Notes: generated by a model not told the origin, from the letters alone. A DNA stretch of 64,000 bases from Blastobasis lacticolella (GCA_905147135.1 LR990056.1:8690001-8754000), one strand, 5' to 3'; numbered from the stretch's first letter, positions 22,001 through 33,603 are shown. Translations and numbers: made by a program.

Positions 22001-25000
22001 AGCGAAGCGTCAGAGCATGTCAATCAAAGAGGAGTGTATTACTAAAATAGGGTCCATTTTCGTATGACGGCTATTGAAAAGCGGAGAGACGCGTAACGTA
22101 ATATAAGTGATACAAAAGTTGGCTTTATCTAAATTCCACTTTGATTTGCTCTACACTCTTCGCATCTGAATTTAGTCAAATGTAATAAGCGCATTAGTTA
22201 TCTAATAAAATTGCGGCAGTCTCTTGTGCCACTACCTTATCTGATCCGGTGCCAGCGTCACTGTTGTTGTTATTAACGTGACATTTCAAAATGGCAATAC
22301 TTAGTTCCGGTTTTGGCCACCGGTTTGATGCACCGAAATAAACGTCCGTCATCAATCTCGTCGAGTCGCTAGGAATAACATTGTAAAACCATATAAAAAT
22401 GTTGTTACGTTATCTATGGTTATACCCAAAGAGATCGGAAAGTTAGCAACTAGACTGGCAAGAAGGTAGCCAACTTTCCAATCTCTTTGGTTATACCTAT
22501 AAAAAAAATTAATTTTTAATTAAAATTATTCCACTTTTGTTGTTGTAGAAATCTCTAACGATTGAATACATTTACAACAAGTTTTTATTTATATTTCGAC
22601 TGCGCAAGTTTCTTTTTGCAATATAGCTACCTTCATACACTTTTTTGACGTTGCCAATGATGGAACAAACCTGTTTAGAAACATCTGGCCTTGACGAAGT
22701 CTAGGTTCAAGATAATTAGTCATCATCACAGCCCGTTGCAGTCCACTGCAGGGCTTAGGGCCTCTCCCACGAAAGGGATTATTGCCATAATCTCCACGCT
22801 TGGCAGGCGGATTGGAGATCGCAGTGTTTAAATATAACAATAGAAAATGCTGCTGCCCATTTTCCAGACTACGGAGACTCTTGATATTTTTTCTCGAAAA
22901 CATTAGTCGTCTTGTACGACACCCATGAGTGTAAGGGGTTGGTGCTATTCTACTCTGTCGGACACCACACGGCCAGTGGTGCCAAGATAATTAGTACCGC
23001 TCTCGAATTAATCACAACTGAATAGGAATCTTGAACGTGTGTTAGGTACAATGTTTTCGGTCGCTCGGTGCGACACGTTTCCGTTACGTTAGTACCGGAG
23101 TAGTAAGACCTGATGTGGCTCTTTTTTTGAAAAGCTGGCCTCGATTCGAATAGATTTCAATTTGGATTTTCGGCATGAAAGTTTAATATTATTTTCACAA
23201 CATTGGCCACACCGAGAGATTACGGTTCAATATAGGAAAAATTTGCATCATGTGTCAAAAATACGATAATTTTTTCCCAAAATCAAAATTGAAAACCGTC
23301 ATTCGATTCAATCGTTCTGATGAATGCTTCATCATCCTCATCTCAGCGTAGGACGACAACTGCTGAACAAAGGCCGACTCACCGATACCTTCCCCACTTA
23401 CGTCTTGCACACCCTGTCGACTTTGTGCCTCTTGAATCCATAGTGGCGCTAACCCCTCCATAAATTAATTTCCAGAGGTTCCCGCTGAGTACAAGAAGGT
23501 GCTGCTAGCCCACAAGCCTACTAGCAAGCTTGTGCAGAATGGAGACACCTACACCCTGTCCTCCAGCAAGCCTGACGGAGGCGTCACAGAACTAGTATTC
23601 AAGAATGGAGTACCTTTCGACGAGACTGCCTACGGACAATCGGTAACTTTTTTGTGCAGTTTTGGCAAACGAGCAGAGAGCCCACTTAGGGTCTTACTAT
23701 AAACTTTATAAAACCGTCCAAGTTTCGCGCAGTTCAGTTGGGAAAGAGACATACTTATGTTACACGCTCATTAGCGCTGTCTCGTTCTAAGTAGTGCTGT
23801 TCTGTTTAGGTCCTGCTATAAGAGCTCATTGTGAGCCCCCTGAAATTTAGCGGTAAATGTCGCCCAGGACGACTAATCATAATTATGTAACTGTATTACT
23901 TCAGTCGGTTAAATACACAATTGTTTACTACTAACAGATGGTCGGTGTATACGTATCGTGAGGAACGAATGTATTCGCACCATCGGCTAGTTCAGCTCTG
24001 TAACAAATCTAAGATAAAATATTTCATAACAAACCGGAACAAAACGGATAAAATAGAAGACAGACTCCTCCGGCTTGACAGAGTCAAGTTAAGCAAAAGT
24101 TATAGCGACCTGACAAAATTGATATTTTCTCAAGCCCAAACACTCAAACTATGGTTAACATTACATATTACTTGTTTTGAAATTAAAATTTTCTTAAGTC
24201 ATACTTAGGTTAGTGCGTTCTCAACATGGAACTCTCAATTCAGATATCAACTCATATATTCTGTTGCGTTACTATAAGCACTGTCCAACGACCAAATATA
24301 GGTATTTAGGACTGATTTTGTGGCCCCTGTAAAGTGTCTTTGTTCCACGTCACACATCAGCAGCCTGTAACAGCCCACTGCTGGACTTGAGCCTGTTCTA
24401 GATAAGTGGAGGGGAATCTCGGGCAGTATAGAAATCGCAGATTGAAAACACGTCAGGAAACGATGACCGTTTTCTGGGACCCTATTTTAGAACCGCTCGC
24501 CTCGATTTGAATGGTTTTCAATTTTGATTTTCGGCATGAAAGTTTCGATATTTTGATGAATGATGTTGATTTTCACTATTTTTGAACCGTACTCTTCCAG
24601 TATTCCCAGCGTGATTTAAAAAATATACAAATTTTCATGCCGAAAATCAAAATTGAAAACCGTTTGAAACGAGGCGATCGATTCCAAAATAGAGCCTCTG
24701 ATTTACGAAGGTCCTAGTTAATCTACCTCTTTGTAAAATACCCGTCAGTTGAGTCGAGTCGAGTCGTCAGTCAGTTGAGTGCTACCTCTACGAACCTACC
24801 TCTTCCTTGCAGAACACGACGAGGTCTCTCTATTTGAAGTTTAACTAATCCACAGGCCAAGACCACCATCACCGTTGACGGCAACGTCGTGACCCAAGTC
24901 CAGAAGTTTGCCAAGTCTGGTGCCACCCTCACCGTCAAGAGGGAGTACAACGGAGACCAGCTCCAAGCGGTATGTAATCCTAATCGTTTGCTACCTTTAA

Positions 25001-27572
25001 AGTGGTATGATTTTCATACAAATTTGATGGACCAACCATAGTTTTCGATTCGTTTGAAGGGTTTGACGTTTTTAATATAGGTTTGTTTGTGCAATTGGCC
25101 TTTAGTAAATAATGTAATTGACCGTACAATGGATTTTAGGAGGTTAATAATATAAAACAAAGTAATGAAAAAGAACACAATAAAATCACAAAACAACGCC
25201 ACCTAGCGGCGAATTGTAGTTTTTTCGATTCAACTACATTCTTTCATATAATTAATATGATAGAAGTTTGTGAGCGTCGGTAGCGAGAGCGTCGGTAGCC
25301 GGGCGGTTGAGTATCCAACTTGTAAGCGAGAGGTACCGGGTTCGAATTCTGCAAATTTCTGCAACTGAATTTGTAACCATGATCCAATCTGGTCAGGTTT
25401 TCCTGGTAGCAGGGTCACGGAGGTAGTCGCTCCACTGTAATTACCTGATCGCCAAATCCCGACGCCGATCCGAACACCAAAGACCCCGAGCAATCGTTTT
25501 CGAGAGCACAACCGGGACATTAACGCCAAGATGATTATTTTTATTTTTATTTTATATTATTAATATAGAAAGCCATTTGGCGTATCATTAAATACATTCA
25601 CTAAGAGTACAATACAATTGCTAAACACTCAAACGGATGAAAAAACGAAAAAATAAATTTAATTTGGGTGTCGAACCACCTTAAAGCCAGTTGGCCCGAC
25701 AAGCTAATAAAGTCGTAGGTAAAAGTGGAGAGAATACTAATACCTAGTACTTGAAGCAATACATTTGTACCGCTCACTCTCTCTCTATGGTAGGGCCCTC
25801 ACTTTATAATTTGTGTGTTTGTCTATAATAAGACCACGCTAAGTCTGAATCAATAGAACGTCATTCATTAAAGTCATAACGAACATATGATTTCTGTAAA
25901 ATTGTTTATTTTCGTGAGGTCAATCAATCAATCAATACATTTTATTCAACATAGGTATCAAAAATACACTTATTGAACTCTAATACAATGTCCATACTTA
26001 ACAGTAATTACATAAACATAAATAAAAATATATAGAAAATATCAAATCAATGTCAAGTCAAAGTCATGTCAAGTTATATAAAATATTGTGATATAATGGG
26101 CAAAACAATTAAATAGGAAGTGAGAGAGATAATTTTCAGCATGATTAATAATTTAGTCAAACTAAAAGTTCAAGCCAAATAACTGAATGTTTACAAAAAG
26201 GGCTGACAAGGACAGATTATCCCCAGATTATTGCCAAATCCACATTTTATAATTTTTACTACTGTCAGTCAATACGGACTTATCGTTGTCCTATTATATA
26301 TGAATGAATGAAACAGACCACAAATAATTAAATAGAGATACAATATCATATTTTGTAATGACTTTGGTTCCAAGTTCAAAGTTTAATCCAAGTTCCATCT
26401 TTATCTATAGTGTGTTCGTGTTCTGGTAGACCTTTTCTAGGTTGGGCTTAAGGATGAGCTCTTGTTTCGACGTGCAAACCAAAGCCACAAATAGAGTGTC
26501 ACTACAGTACCCTCATGGACAAGTTAGTCCGACAATTAGACCAAGTGTAATTTCTATACGTACCTTCTTCGTTCAGAAGCTCCACGAACATTGTACGAAT
26601 TGTTGGGAGTTGAAATTCGTCCTCGTAGGCCTTATTTTTGAAACCGCTAAGATCCACGCGAGCGCCACGTGCGTTACCTATCTCTTTCACACTTGTGGTA
26701 AGTTGCTAGAGATAAAAAAGACAAGCATTAGAAGGCGAGCGCTCGCGTGGATGCGAGCGGTTTTAAAAAAAGGCCCCAGATCGGCAAGTTTTCAGACCGA
26801 ATACGCAGAGGGAATTCGGGAGAACTTACGTGGTGGGAGACATTAACCATTGCTTAATCAAAAGCACATCGATACAGTTTTTTTGTCTAGCAACTATCGA
26901 GCTGAAAGTATTTGTACGTTCATATATTCCTATACAATTATGAAACACAACAAAATAGTTGCTCAACTGAAATTTGTAGGTATGCGATAGCCCTAATCGA
27001 TAATCAGAATTGGAACAGTTCGAAAAAAAAGGTGCTACAGCGCCCGTGTCGCACTAGGGCCTACAAAAACCAGCGCTGTGAGACGCCTCGCGGTTCACAG
27101 CACAAGCTGAGTGGAGTCCTTTTGCACTGGCTGCCGCTACATAACTTACCTATATGGCAATGTGTTTTTTTTTAACTTTGTTTGTTTTTTAACGTGCCGT
27201 GGTGTCTTGTGGCAATAAACGTTCTTATCCTTATTCAAAACTGTGTCAGAAGTAGGTATATATTTAAGCTACCTATGTAAAACCTCAGTTGGGATATACT
27301 GTCTCTCACTTAATATTAAAGCCGCCCACTTAGTAATTTAGTCGCCCACTCGATAACTTTGTAGACGTTCAGTGACGTGGCATATTTTATTTTTTTATCT
27401 ATTCTTACGTAGCTACGTAAGACTGTGATGAGATACTGAACCTTAACAACCTGTCTAATAACCATGAGTTTACCCAAATTATCGCTTTACCCTTATCGAT
27501 ACACTTTATCAATTGCAGACTATCACCGCAAGTGTTTGGGACGGCGCTGCTCGCAGATATTACAAGGCTTAA
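18948..27572 (+). CDS. cellular fatty-acid-binding protein, midgut type, copy B (4 exons)
   Basis: Second complete copy: exons 18948-19023, 23476-23642, 24856-24969 and 27519-27572 (introns 4452, 1213 and 2549 bp, all GT-AG). By direct reading all 411 coding bases match copy A, so the same 136-residue protein is expected. Differences are confined to introns and UTR, for example CTCTCATC instead of CTGTCATC in the 5' UTR. No stop, frameshift or splice-site loss is visible and the promoter is intact, so I call it functional. Coding identity beside visibly diverged introns points to gene conversion or tight constraint. An assembly artefact is unlikely because introns differ by many indels. Confidence 0.92.
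19272..19520 (+). repeat. tRNA-headed SINE (family 1), B copy
   Basis: Fuller than the A copy. After GATTCCCGGC it keeps the AGAAATTGAAATGATG and TTTCTGTTCGGGTCTGG segment that A has lost. The same segment is present at 61138, so A carries the deletion. Confidence 0.75.
19680..19975 (+). repeat. dispersed GGCCGTGTGGTGTCC element, B copy
   Basis: Duplicate of the unit at 6670-6950 with a longer ATC run at its start. Confidence 0.7.
19976..20365 (-). pseudogene. RTE-type LINE C-terminal fragment, B copy
   Basis: Counterpart of 6951-7345. It retains the RW codons in the RPPTRWTDDLV motif that are missing in A, but has other point differences. Confidence 0.75.
20835..21233. mobile_element. inverted-repeat element, B copy, right arm deleted
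   Basis: Left arm as at 7816 (CAGAGTGTAAAAAGACCGC). Sequence matches A up to GTGAAAGTTGTT (about 21237), then jumps through ~18 bp of filler to TTCTAACCCTACACC. The matching A interval (about 8222-8757), including the right arm, is gone. Confidence 0.75.
21260..21371 (+). repeat. collapsed 11-bp minisatellite, B copy
   Basis: Only a handful of CCTACACCTAC units between the same flanks (CCACCCTACCCCTAG left, TACCAGCACGATATG right) that hold about 65 units in A. Confidence 0.85.
22728..22975 (-). repeat. dispersed GGCCGTGTGGTGTCC element, reversed, B copy
   Basis: Counterpart of 10833-11085, with a small deletion at the CACGAAAGGG site. Confidence 0.7.
23118..23312. mobile_element. palindromic MITE 1, B copy
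   Basis: Counterpart of 11226-11425, followed at 23330-23460 by the same RTE-tail fragment that abuts exon 2. Confidence 0.6.
23476..23642 (+). CDS. FABP copy B exon 2
   Basis: Residues 26 (two bases) to 81. Acceptor AATTTCCAG (copy A has AATTGCCAG), donor GTAACT. Confidence 0.92.
24479..24696. mobile_element. palindromic MITE 2, B copy
   Basis: Counterpart of 12594-12812. Its arms are slightly more complementary (ACCGCTCGCCTCG/CGAGGCGATCG), so this copy is closer to the original palindrome. Confidence 0.7.
24856..24969 (+). CDS. FABP copy B exon 3
   Basis: Residues 82-119, identical to copy A; acceptor TCCACAG, donor GTATGT. Confidence 0.92.
25262..25532 (+). repeat. tRNA-headed SINE (family 2), B copy
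   Basis: Counterpart of 13388-13655 in FABP B intron 3. Confidence 0.75.
25610..26035 (-). repeat. B-specific insertion in FABP intron 3
   Basis: About 420 bp absent from unit A. Its right part (TCAATCAATCAATCAATAC followed by TTTTATTCAAC) looks like the reversed 3' end of a CR1-type LINE; the left part (TGGTAGGGCCCTC region) is unassigned. It arrived in B after the duplication, or was lost from A. Confidence 0.6.
26635..26770. mobile_element. short inverted-repeat element, B copy
   Basis: Counterpart of 14345-14477 with the same 25-bp arms. Confidence 0.65.
27519..27572 (+). CDS. FABP copy B exon 4
   Basis: Residues 120-136 and TAA, identical to copy A. Confidence 0.92.
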   Translation, partial: TITASVWDGAARRYYKA

Positions 27573-27699
27573 GTTTTAATTTAGTTAAGATATTTATTAC
27601 TACATACAATATAATATTTTAAAACTTATCAGTATACGTTTTATTCAGTTAATCAATGTTCAGTTGAATTGCAATTCATACTTATTTTAGTATCTACAG

Positions 27700-27705
27700 A
27701 ATAAA
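27700..27705 (+). terminator. polyadenylation signal candidate, FABP copy B
   Basis: AATAAA 128 bases after the stop, as in copy A. Confidence 0.5.
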
Positions 27706-27737
27706 TAATACCCATTACTTACCTATGATACCTTAAC

Positions 27738-28190
27738 CTTGGCATGATAAGCCCGATTACCCCTGATGAGGTGGAGAGGTCTCTGGAACCTATAGAAACC
27801 TGGAAAACAATGGGGAGCCGGGGCATACTCTTGCTCACTGTGCTATTCAATAAGATTGTAGCTACGGGGCTTATACCTGACGCGTGGCTGTTTAATCACG
27901 CCAATCTATAAAGGCAAAGCAGTGTGCAAGAGTGCGGCAACTATCGAGGTATCAAAGTTATGAGCCACACAATAAAGCTATTCGAACGGATTATTGACCA
28001 GAGACTACGCCAGGAATGCTCCTTGTCGGAATGTCAATACGGCTTCAGGCCGGGCTGCAGCACCATGGATCCAATCTTTGCTCTCAGGGTCCTCCAGGAG
28101 TCCCATTGCAATAGGAATCAACCATTGCATTACGCATTTATCGACCTGCAGAGGGCATTCGACAGTGTCCCTCGGGAGATAATCGATTTT
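27738..28190 (+). pseudogene. RTE-type reverse-transcriptase fragment (B, longer)
   Basis: Same fragment as 15450-15829 but continuing past the breakpoint into YAFIDLQRAFDSVPREII, which contains motif A of the reverse transcriptase (first catalytic Asp). It carries the same frameshift at about 27900. This right part is therefore the original, undivided locus. Confidence 0.85.
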
Positions 28191-30639
28191 AATTTTCATT
28201 CTCTATCCAAGGGCAATAGCAAGAGATTTTTATAGCAAGAGGTCCCGAGTTCGATTCCCGGCCAGGCAGAAATTTTAATGACGAATTTTAATTTCTGTTT
28301 CTGGTCTGGGTGTTCTATTTATTTATTTATTGGAGTACCAACAGCTATATAAAACATAATAAGTAATATATTATAATCAATAAGCAATAGCTATGTATAA
28401 TAAGTATGTATTTAAAAGTATATAAGTAGTATATCAGTTACTAGCACCCATAGTATAAGCTTTGCTTAGTTACTGCTAAGCTAAGCTAAGTAAGTTGATT
28501 GTTTAGGGTAAGTTGTCCCGCATTAAACCAGGTAAACTTTTAAAACTCATAGCGGCGTTTTTTATATTTATATGTGACTCAAATTTTAGAGAATATATTA
28601 AGGTTTAAATGAACATTCACCGATTTTAAAGTTTTACTAAAAATACATTTTCAGAATAATTAGATTTGGGGTGTGTTTTACATTGAACCATCTAGTATAT
28701 TACATTCTGAAAACTAATGTTTTTGTCAACTTGTTAGCAAAATAATGACAACCTTTTATAAATTTTGTCAATTTTTTTTTATGTCATGCGAAAGGCAAAC
28801 AGGTAAGCAGGCCACCTGATGGAAAGTGGTCACCACCGCCTATAGACATTAGCGACCTTCGAGTGGTGACAAACAGAGCACCAACAGAGTTCTAATTAGA
28901 ATGTAATGTTTCATGAACTATGCCCATACCAAAACGGACTTTATTAGATGCTGAGTATAGTTTGGGTACGCTCTATCTGACGTTGACTGTACTGTGGATG
29001 CTAGATGTCTATTACACTACATAAATACTTTTTAAATATACCCACACTTTGTATGTATCGAGAGACTTAGTGCGAGAAAAGAAATTGTAATTTAAAATAG
29101 GGAATCAAACCCAGGACTTGCTAGTCGCAATATAACAATTTTCTTTTTCAGAAGATGTGCGTGATATAGGTGTTAGTTATGTACTATCTATAATAATAAT
29201 AAATAATACGTTTATTTATTCAAATACAATTAAACAAAAATTACAACATAACTACTTACGATAAATGGGTACACATACAATTAAGGTTACTTATTTACAA
29301 TTCTAGCACAAGTAACAATATATTTAATTCTAGTTAATAAAATTTGGACACCTATACTAAGTATATTTTTAATGCTACACTGTGGCAAACTAGCAGACAT
29401 CCCACCAGATGGTAAGCGATAACTGTCGCCCATAACATCGGCGATTCATACAATTAGGTAGCAGGCTATAACATGTAGAACAGCAGGTGCGTTGTCACTG
29501 TGAGGACTAAGATCAAATCCCTCATGCCTGTTATTTTGCTGGCTACCTTATCCTTCAAACCGGAACACAAGAACGCAAGCATTGTTGCTTGACGGCCGAA
29601 ATAGAAAAGGCGGTGGTGCTAACCCATGCGGACTAATCAGGCTTGACAGACTCCTACGACCTGATAAATAATTTACTTTTGTCTTTGGAAATGGAAGCAT
29701 GGATCATTTCGTACCGCCATAAAGTGGTTCAATGTGGAACAATCCAGATTTTCATAAATAAACATTAAGCAAATACATTACGACATGAATAATATTGCAT
29801 ATAAAATCTAGATAACTGCGTAACTCAATGTAAAAGTAAAATTATCGATGTTTATTACAGACAAAATGTAAACAAAATTGTAATAAAAATTTACTTTTAC
29901 GTACGTTTTTGATAAAAAGGCACCGCACCGCATATAGCCACTTACTTACATATAGCACATAGCAGCTACCATAAAGCTTATTTACCGTCATAAACACTAC
30001 TTGGTAACTTGTAGTGTTTATGAGAGTAATGCATCTGCCTAGCTCAATAGGAGTCACCTGACCCTACAGAGTTTTGGACTGTGCTCGGATGAAAGCCGCT
30101 GAGAACGGCTGGTTTATGATATTTTTATATGCACTATTAATATATGTATAAAACATCAAATTCCGTTCAGTACTTTTTAAGTAATGCGCGCTACCGTCAA
30201 CCTTGAAGGTGCTCATCACCTGCTTTATGACCTTTGTACCTGATTTAAGTATTCGATTCTTCACATGTGGTTTTCGAAAGAATAGGTATTTTATTCATGT
30301 TCAGTAGCCGTATTGATTGATGATTCAAAACCGTTTCCGAACGATTCGACACGAAATTCGTGAGCGGCGAATTGGTGTCGATCGATTCGAAAACTGTTAT
30401 TTAGAATCCCGATAGATTCCACGGAAACTACTCTCTAAAACATATGAAAATTTCATCAAAATTAACTGAAACCACATTTTCCTAAGAACTTTTGCGGGGT
30501 CCTTTGTCGATTCCGTATCCGAATCCGATTTCCGAGCCATTGTGAATACGGCTACAGGTGTCGACGCAGACTAAGTCATGGGTAACAGCTAGTTTATTCT
30601 ATATCTTGCAAGACTACATGCAATTTTTTTTTAACTGTC
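28191..30639. other. repeat-rich spacer
   Basis: No gene. Contains a family-1 SINE (28228-28460) interrupted at about 28312-28395 by AT-rich DNA beginning ATTGGAGTACCAACAGC. There is a reversed dispersed repeat at 28780-28850 (CAGGCCACCTGATGGAAAG) and a reversed LINE 3' end at about 29205-29260. The AT-rich open frames at 29842-30264 show no motif. Confidence 0.6.
28228..28460 (+). repeat. tRNA-headed SINE (family 1), interrupted
   Basis: Begins inside the head (AAGAGGTCCCGAGTTCGATT), continues into GAATTTTAATTTCTGTTTC, is broken by an insertion in TATT repeats, and resumes with TATCAGTTACTAGCACCCA. Confidence 0.65.
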
Positions 30640-31235
30640 AGTCTCTTGGCATCCCTAAAAATTTTGCACTTAAATATTCGAAGTGTTAATAAGAATTTTA
30701 ATAATCTGCAAGTTTTAATGACCCAATTACAATTCGCGTGTGATATAATTGTGCTGACCGAATGTTGGATACAAAAATCCCCTAATTTACCAACACTGTC
30801 AGGATATAAGATGTATCATACAAAAGCAACCAACATCAGAATGAAGATGTAAATTCTTTACATTAAATCAAGCATAAATTGCATTGTATGCAAACCCGTC
30901 TTTAACTACGCAAATTGCCGTACATGAAAATGATTGTTGACGAACAACGTCTCAACTGAAGACGCTGTATCTGATCTTGTTTCACTTGATAGGAAAAGGA
31001 AATGTGTGGGAGTTTTCCTAGACCTATCTAAGGTATTCGACACTGTCCATGTCCACTCTACTCTCGAAACTGGAGTCAATCGGCATTTGGGGAATTGCCT
31101 TGGAACTGTTTAGTGACTATCTTAGTAATCGCTCACAGGTTGTCAAAATAGATAAATTGCTTAGTGCTGAAAAGTATATTACTTACGGTGTCCCACAAGG
31201 CTCGATATTAGGACCAACACTTTTTAATATATATA

Positions 31236-31805
31236 TGTCGTAGAGGGTCATGAGCCTAATCATCATTTTGACTGAGAAACGCAACGTCAATCGAAGCGCC
31301 ACCTTGCTTGGATAGCTGGAAATACTGTGAAGACGTCATATTCGGCGCGCGGTCGCAACGAACACTTCCCATTCGACCATCGACGAGTCAAGACGTGTAA
31401 CTAGCCGCTCATCCATTGAAGAAAGAAGAAGTCTTTATTAATTGCCTCGCATCACATAGCCGTACTCCATAAAGGAGAGTGTGAGTACAGAAGGGACTAC
31501 CAAATTAGAATTTGTACAAGGGCGCACGTGAATAGATTCCCCGGCGCACCTTGCGTTTTGGCCTCGCGGGATGGCCATGGGTGGTGGCGGGTCTTCCAGT
31601 GACCCACGGGTTCGGTAGTCCCACATTATTATCTGTTACTTAAAATTATCCTATGCTTTCATCGTTTGCTGTTTTTATTGTAATTATGCTTTATTACCTC
31701 AATACACTGTTAAACTGTTCTTATAATTCTTATTGCAATAACACTATCCCGAAAATACCTTCTGATGGATCTCTCCCCTGCTAGAGTCTGCCCTAGTCTA
31801 CGACA
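31236..31805 (+). repeat. 5' LTR of the Gypsy element
   Basis: 570 bp. About seven substitutions and one 2-bp indel separate it from the 3' LTR (for example GCACGTGAAT versus GCACATGAAT), about 98-99% identity, so insertion was fairly recent. The antisense 62-codon frame inside is present in both LTRs and shows no motif. Confidence 0.9.
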
Positions 31806-32527
31806 TCAGAAGTGGGATAAAGGATTCCAACGTCCCACAATATTTCTAATGCAATGTCTTTTGTTTTCATGTTACATCGTGATCTTTTCGCACCGACCGC
31901 CTGAGGCTGAGGAAACTGGATGCTACTGACGACGCGAAGTGGCGAGTGCCTGCACATGCAAGACCAGACATCGTAGGGTCCATGACAACTACAGGCTGCA
32001 ATTTAGCATTCGGTGAGTCGTGACAAGTTTACTTGTTTCAAGTGAGATTAGAACCGGTTTAGAATAATTTGTTTCCGCGTAGAACGTGTAACGAACAAAA
32101 TTAAAAAAAGTCCTAAGTTTTTATGCACCACAATGAGTTACAATTAAATTTTGTTTCTACTATAAATTACTGTCTAGAAACGAATACGAACACAAAATTT
32201 TAAAAATTATTTTTTGCCGAGGGATTTGATTATAATTTTGACGTTGACCGCCAAATTACGATTATTGAAAAAAATACAGTTTGGTTAGTAGGTAACGTAA
32301 TTTTTGTTGGTGACAAATTATTTTATCGAAAGGAATGTAAATAGATTGACGGTAGATAATTTCAAATTATGTCTTGAGTGACTTGGTTAAACCTGTGACT
32401 TACTTTAGTTCGACCTGTTTAAGACTTTGTTAGAGGGATGTAAGCAACTAACTCAATACGTGACGACTATCGAGCAAAGATTTTTATGAAATTTATGTGA
32501 TAGTTTTGTATTCTCAAAGCTTGTGGC

Positions 32528-32906
32528 ATCACCGGATGGAGGTGATTGTGTTTTATCGATGATGGTGGGCTGATGGAGGCTATGGGCGCGTGGCCAACAG
32601 ATTGTAGTTGTTTCAAGCTTTGTGAGATAATGTTGAAGGATAATGATGAAAGTCCAGATATTTTAGTGGTTGCACAGTGGTCGGTTATATAATGTGATTT
32701 AATTATTTTGCTGATTGCACAGGTTGTGCTTTATTTTTAGATTTAAGATGGGTATTGCTCAGTTGTCTGATACCACTGGATGGAAGTGGTAGTAGACTGA
32801 CACTGGATGGAGGTGTTAGTGAGTGCTGGATGGAGGCACTGGAATGACACCGGATGGAGGTGTGCATTCGTGATATTGTGTACTTGGATGTAACCGGATG
32901 GAGGTT
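32528..32906 (+). other. six hairpins with constant loop GGATGGA and variable stems
   Basis: Each copy has loop GGATGGA but a different, self-complementary stem. 32528-32546 ATCACC/GGTGAT; 32771-32791 TACCACT/AGTGGTA; 32800-32816 ACACT/GGTGT; 32822-32840 AGTGCT/GGCACT; 32847-32863 ACACC/GGTGT; 32892-32906 AACC/GGTT. The inner closing pair is C-G, T-A or T-G. They fall in different frames, so a protein repeat does not explain them. Confidence 0.8.
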
Positions 32907-33045
32907 GCCGGACAAATGAGCAATGACCACTGAGTACTGTGAACAGATCTTGTTGATTTTTGTCTTTGTTTCTTTTTGTATTAAATGAAAGATAGTGGAC
33001 TTGTTACTCGCGTTAGGTGAGGTACAACTCGCGATTAATTGTACT

Positions 33046-33337
33046 ATGAACCGCGTTACCAAAGCTTCTCCCCTCAAGTTTTTAATCGGTAAAGTAGCTA
33101 GGCGATTTTGTTTTACTGGCCAATGAAGAACGTAACCAGTTAAAGTTAGACCCAAAATTCAAGGGACCGTTCAAAGTGATTGAAGTGTTGGATGGGGATC
33201 GCTATACGTTGAAAGCTTTAGACTCGAAGCGTACTTTCAAGTACGCACACGATAGGCTAAGAACGATTCCTGAAGGTTATGTACCAGCAGATATTAATGA
33301 TGTTGATTGTGCTGATGAGCCAGAGCGTGAACAGTAA
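33046..33337 (+). pseudogene. Gypsy integrase C-terminal remnant
   Basis: TKASPLKFLIGK (33058-) resembles the end of the integrase core. After a frame change, LDPKFKGPFKVIEVL followed by DGDRYTLKAL and YAHDRLR gives the GPY/F-type module that ends Ty3/gypsy polyproteins. It reaches a stop after DEPEREQ at about 33337. The catalytic D-D-E residues are not present. Confidence 0.8.
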
Positions 33338-33603
33338 GCACTCTATAGGCCGTATTGATGTCGACTATACCAGTAGCTATTACGTAGTCGTAGCCCGGTA
33401 GAAATCGGTGTCTCTTGGGGTAACTCAAGTAGTCCGTGGGTGCGGGGTGCGCGTTTAGCTCTGGCGGAGGTCGTGGTCTATAGTGACCATATCGTGTGTA
33501 GTCAGTGAGTGATGCACACGGGGGCACACGTATGTTGTGTGGCGGCTGATGATCAGCTGGTCGGCTATGTAAGCCGTGGCTATAGAGGGTGAGTATTGAT
33601 GAG

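Larger units (their letters stand above)
15839..28119 (+). repeat. tandem segmental duplication, unit B
   Basis: Second direct copy of the segment, joined to unit A through a 9-bp filler (15830-15838, TATCTAATT) found at neither original edge. B-specific features are a ~420-bp insertion in intron 3 (25610-26035), a ~100-bp insertion near 21555-21650 and an extra 47 bp in the SINE at 19272. It lacks the right arm of the inverted-repeat element and most of the minisatellite. Confidence 0.93.

Noticed and set aside
31438..31626. 62-codon frame repeated at 35590-35778
   Set aside because: The repetition is explained by the two LTRs of the Gypsy element; no known domain.
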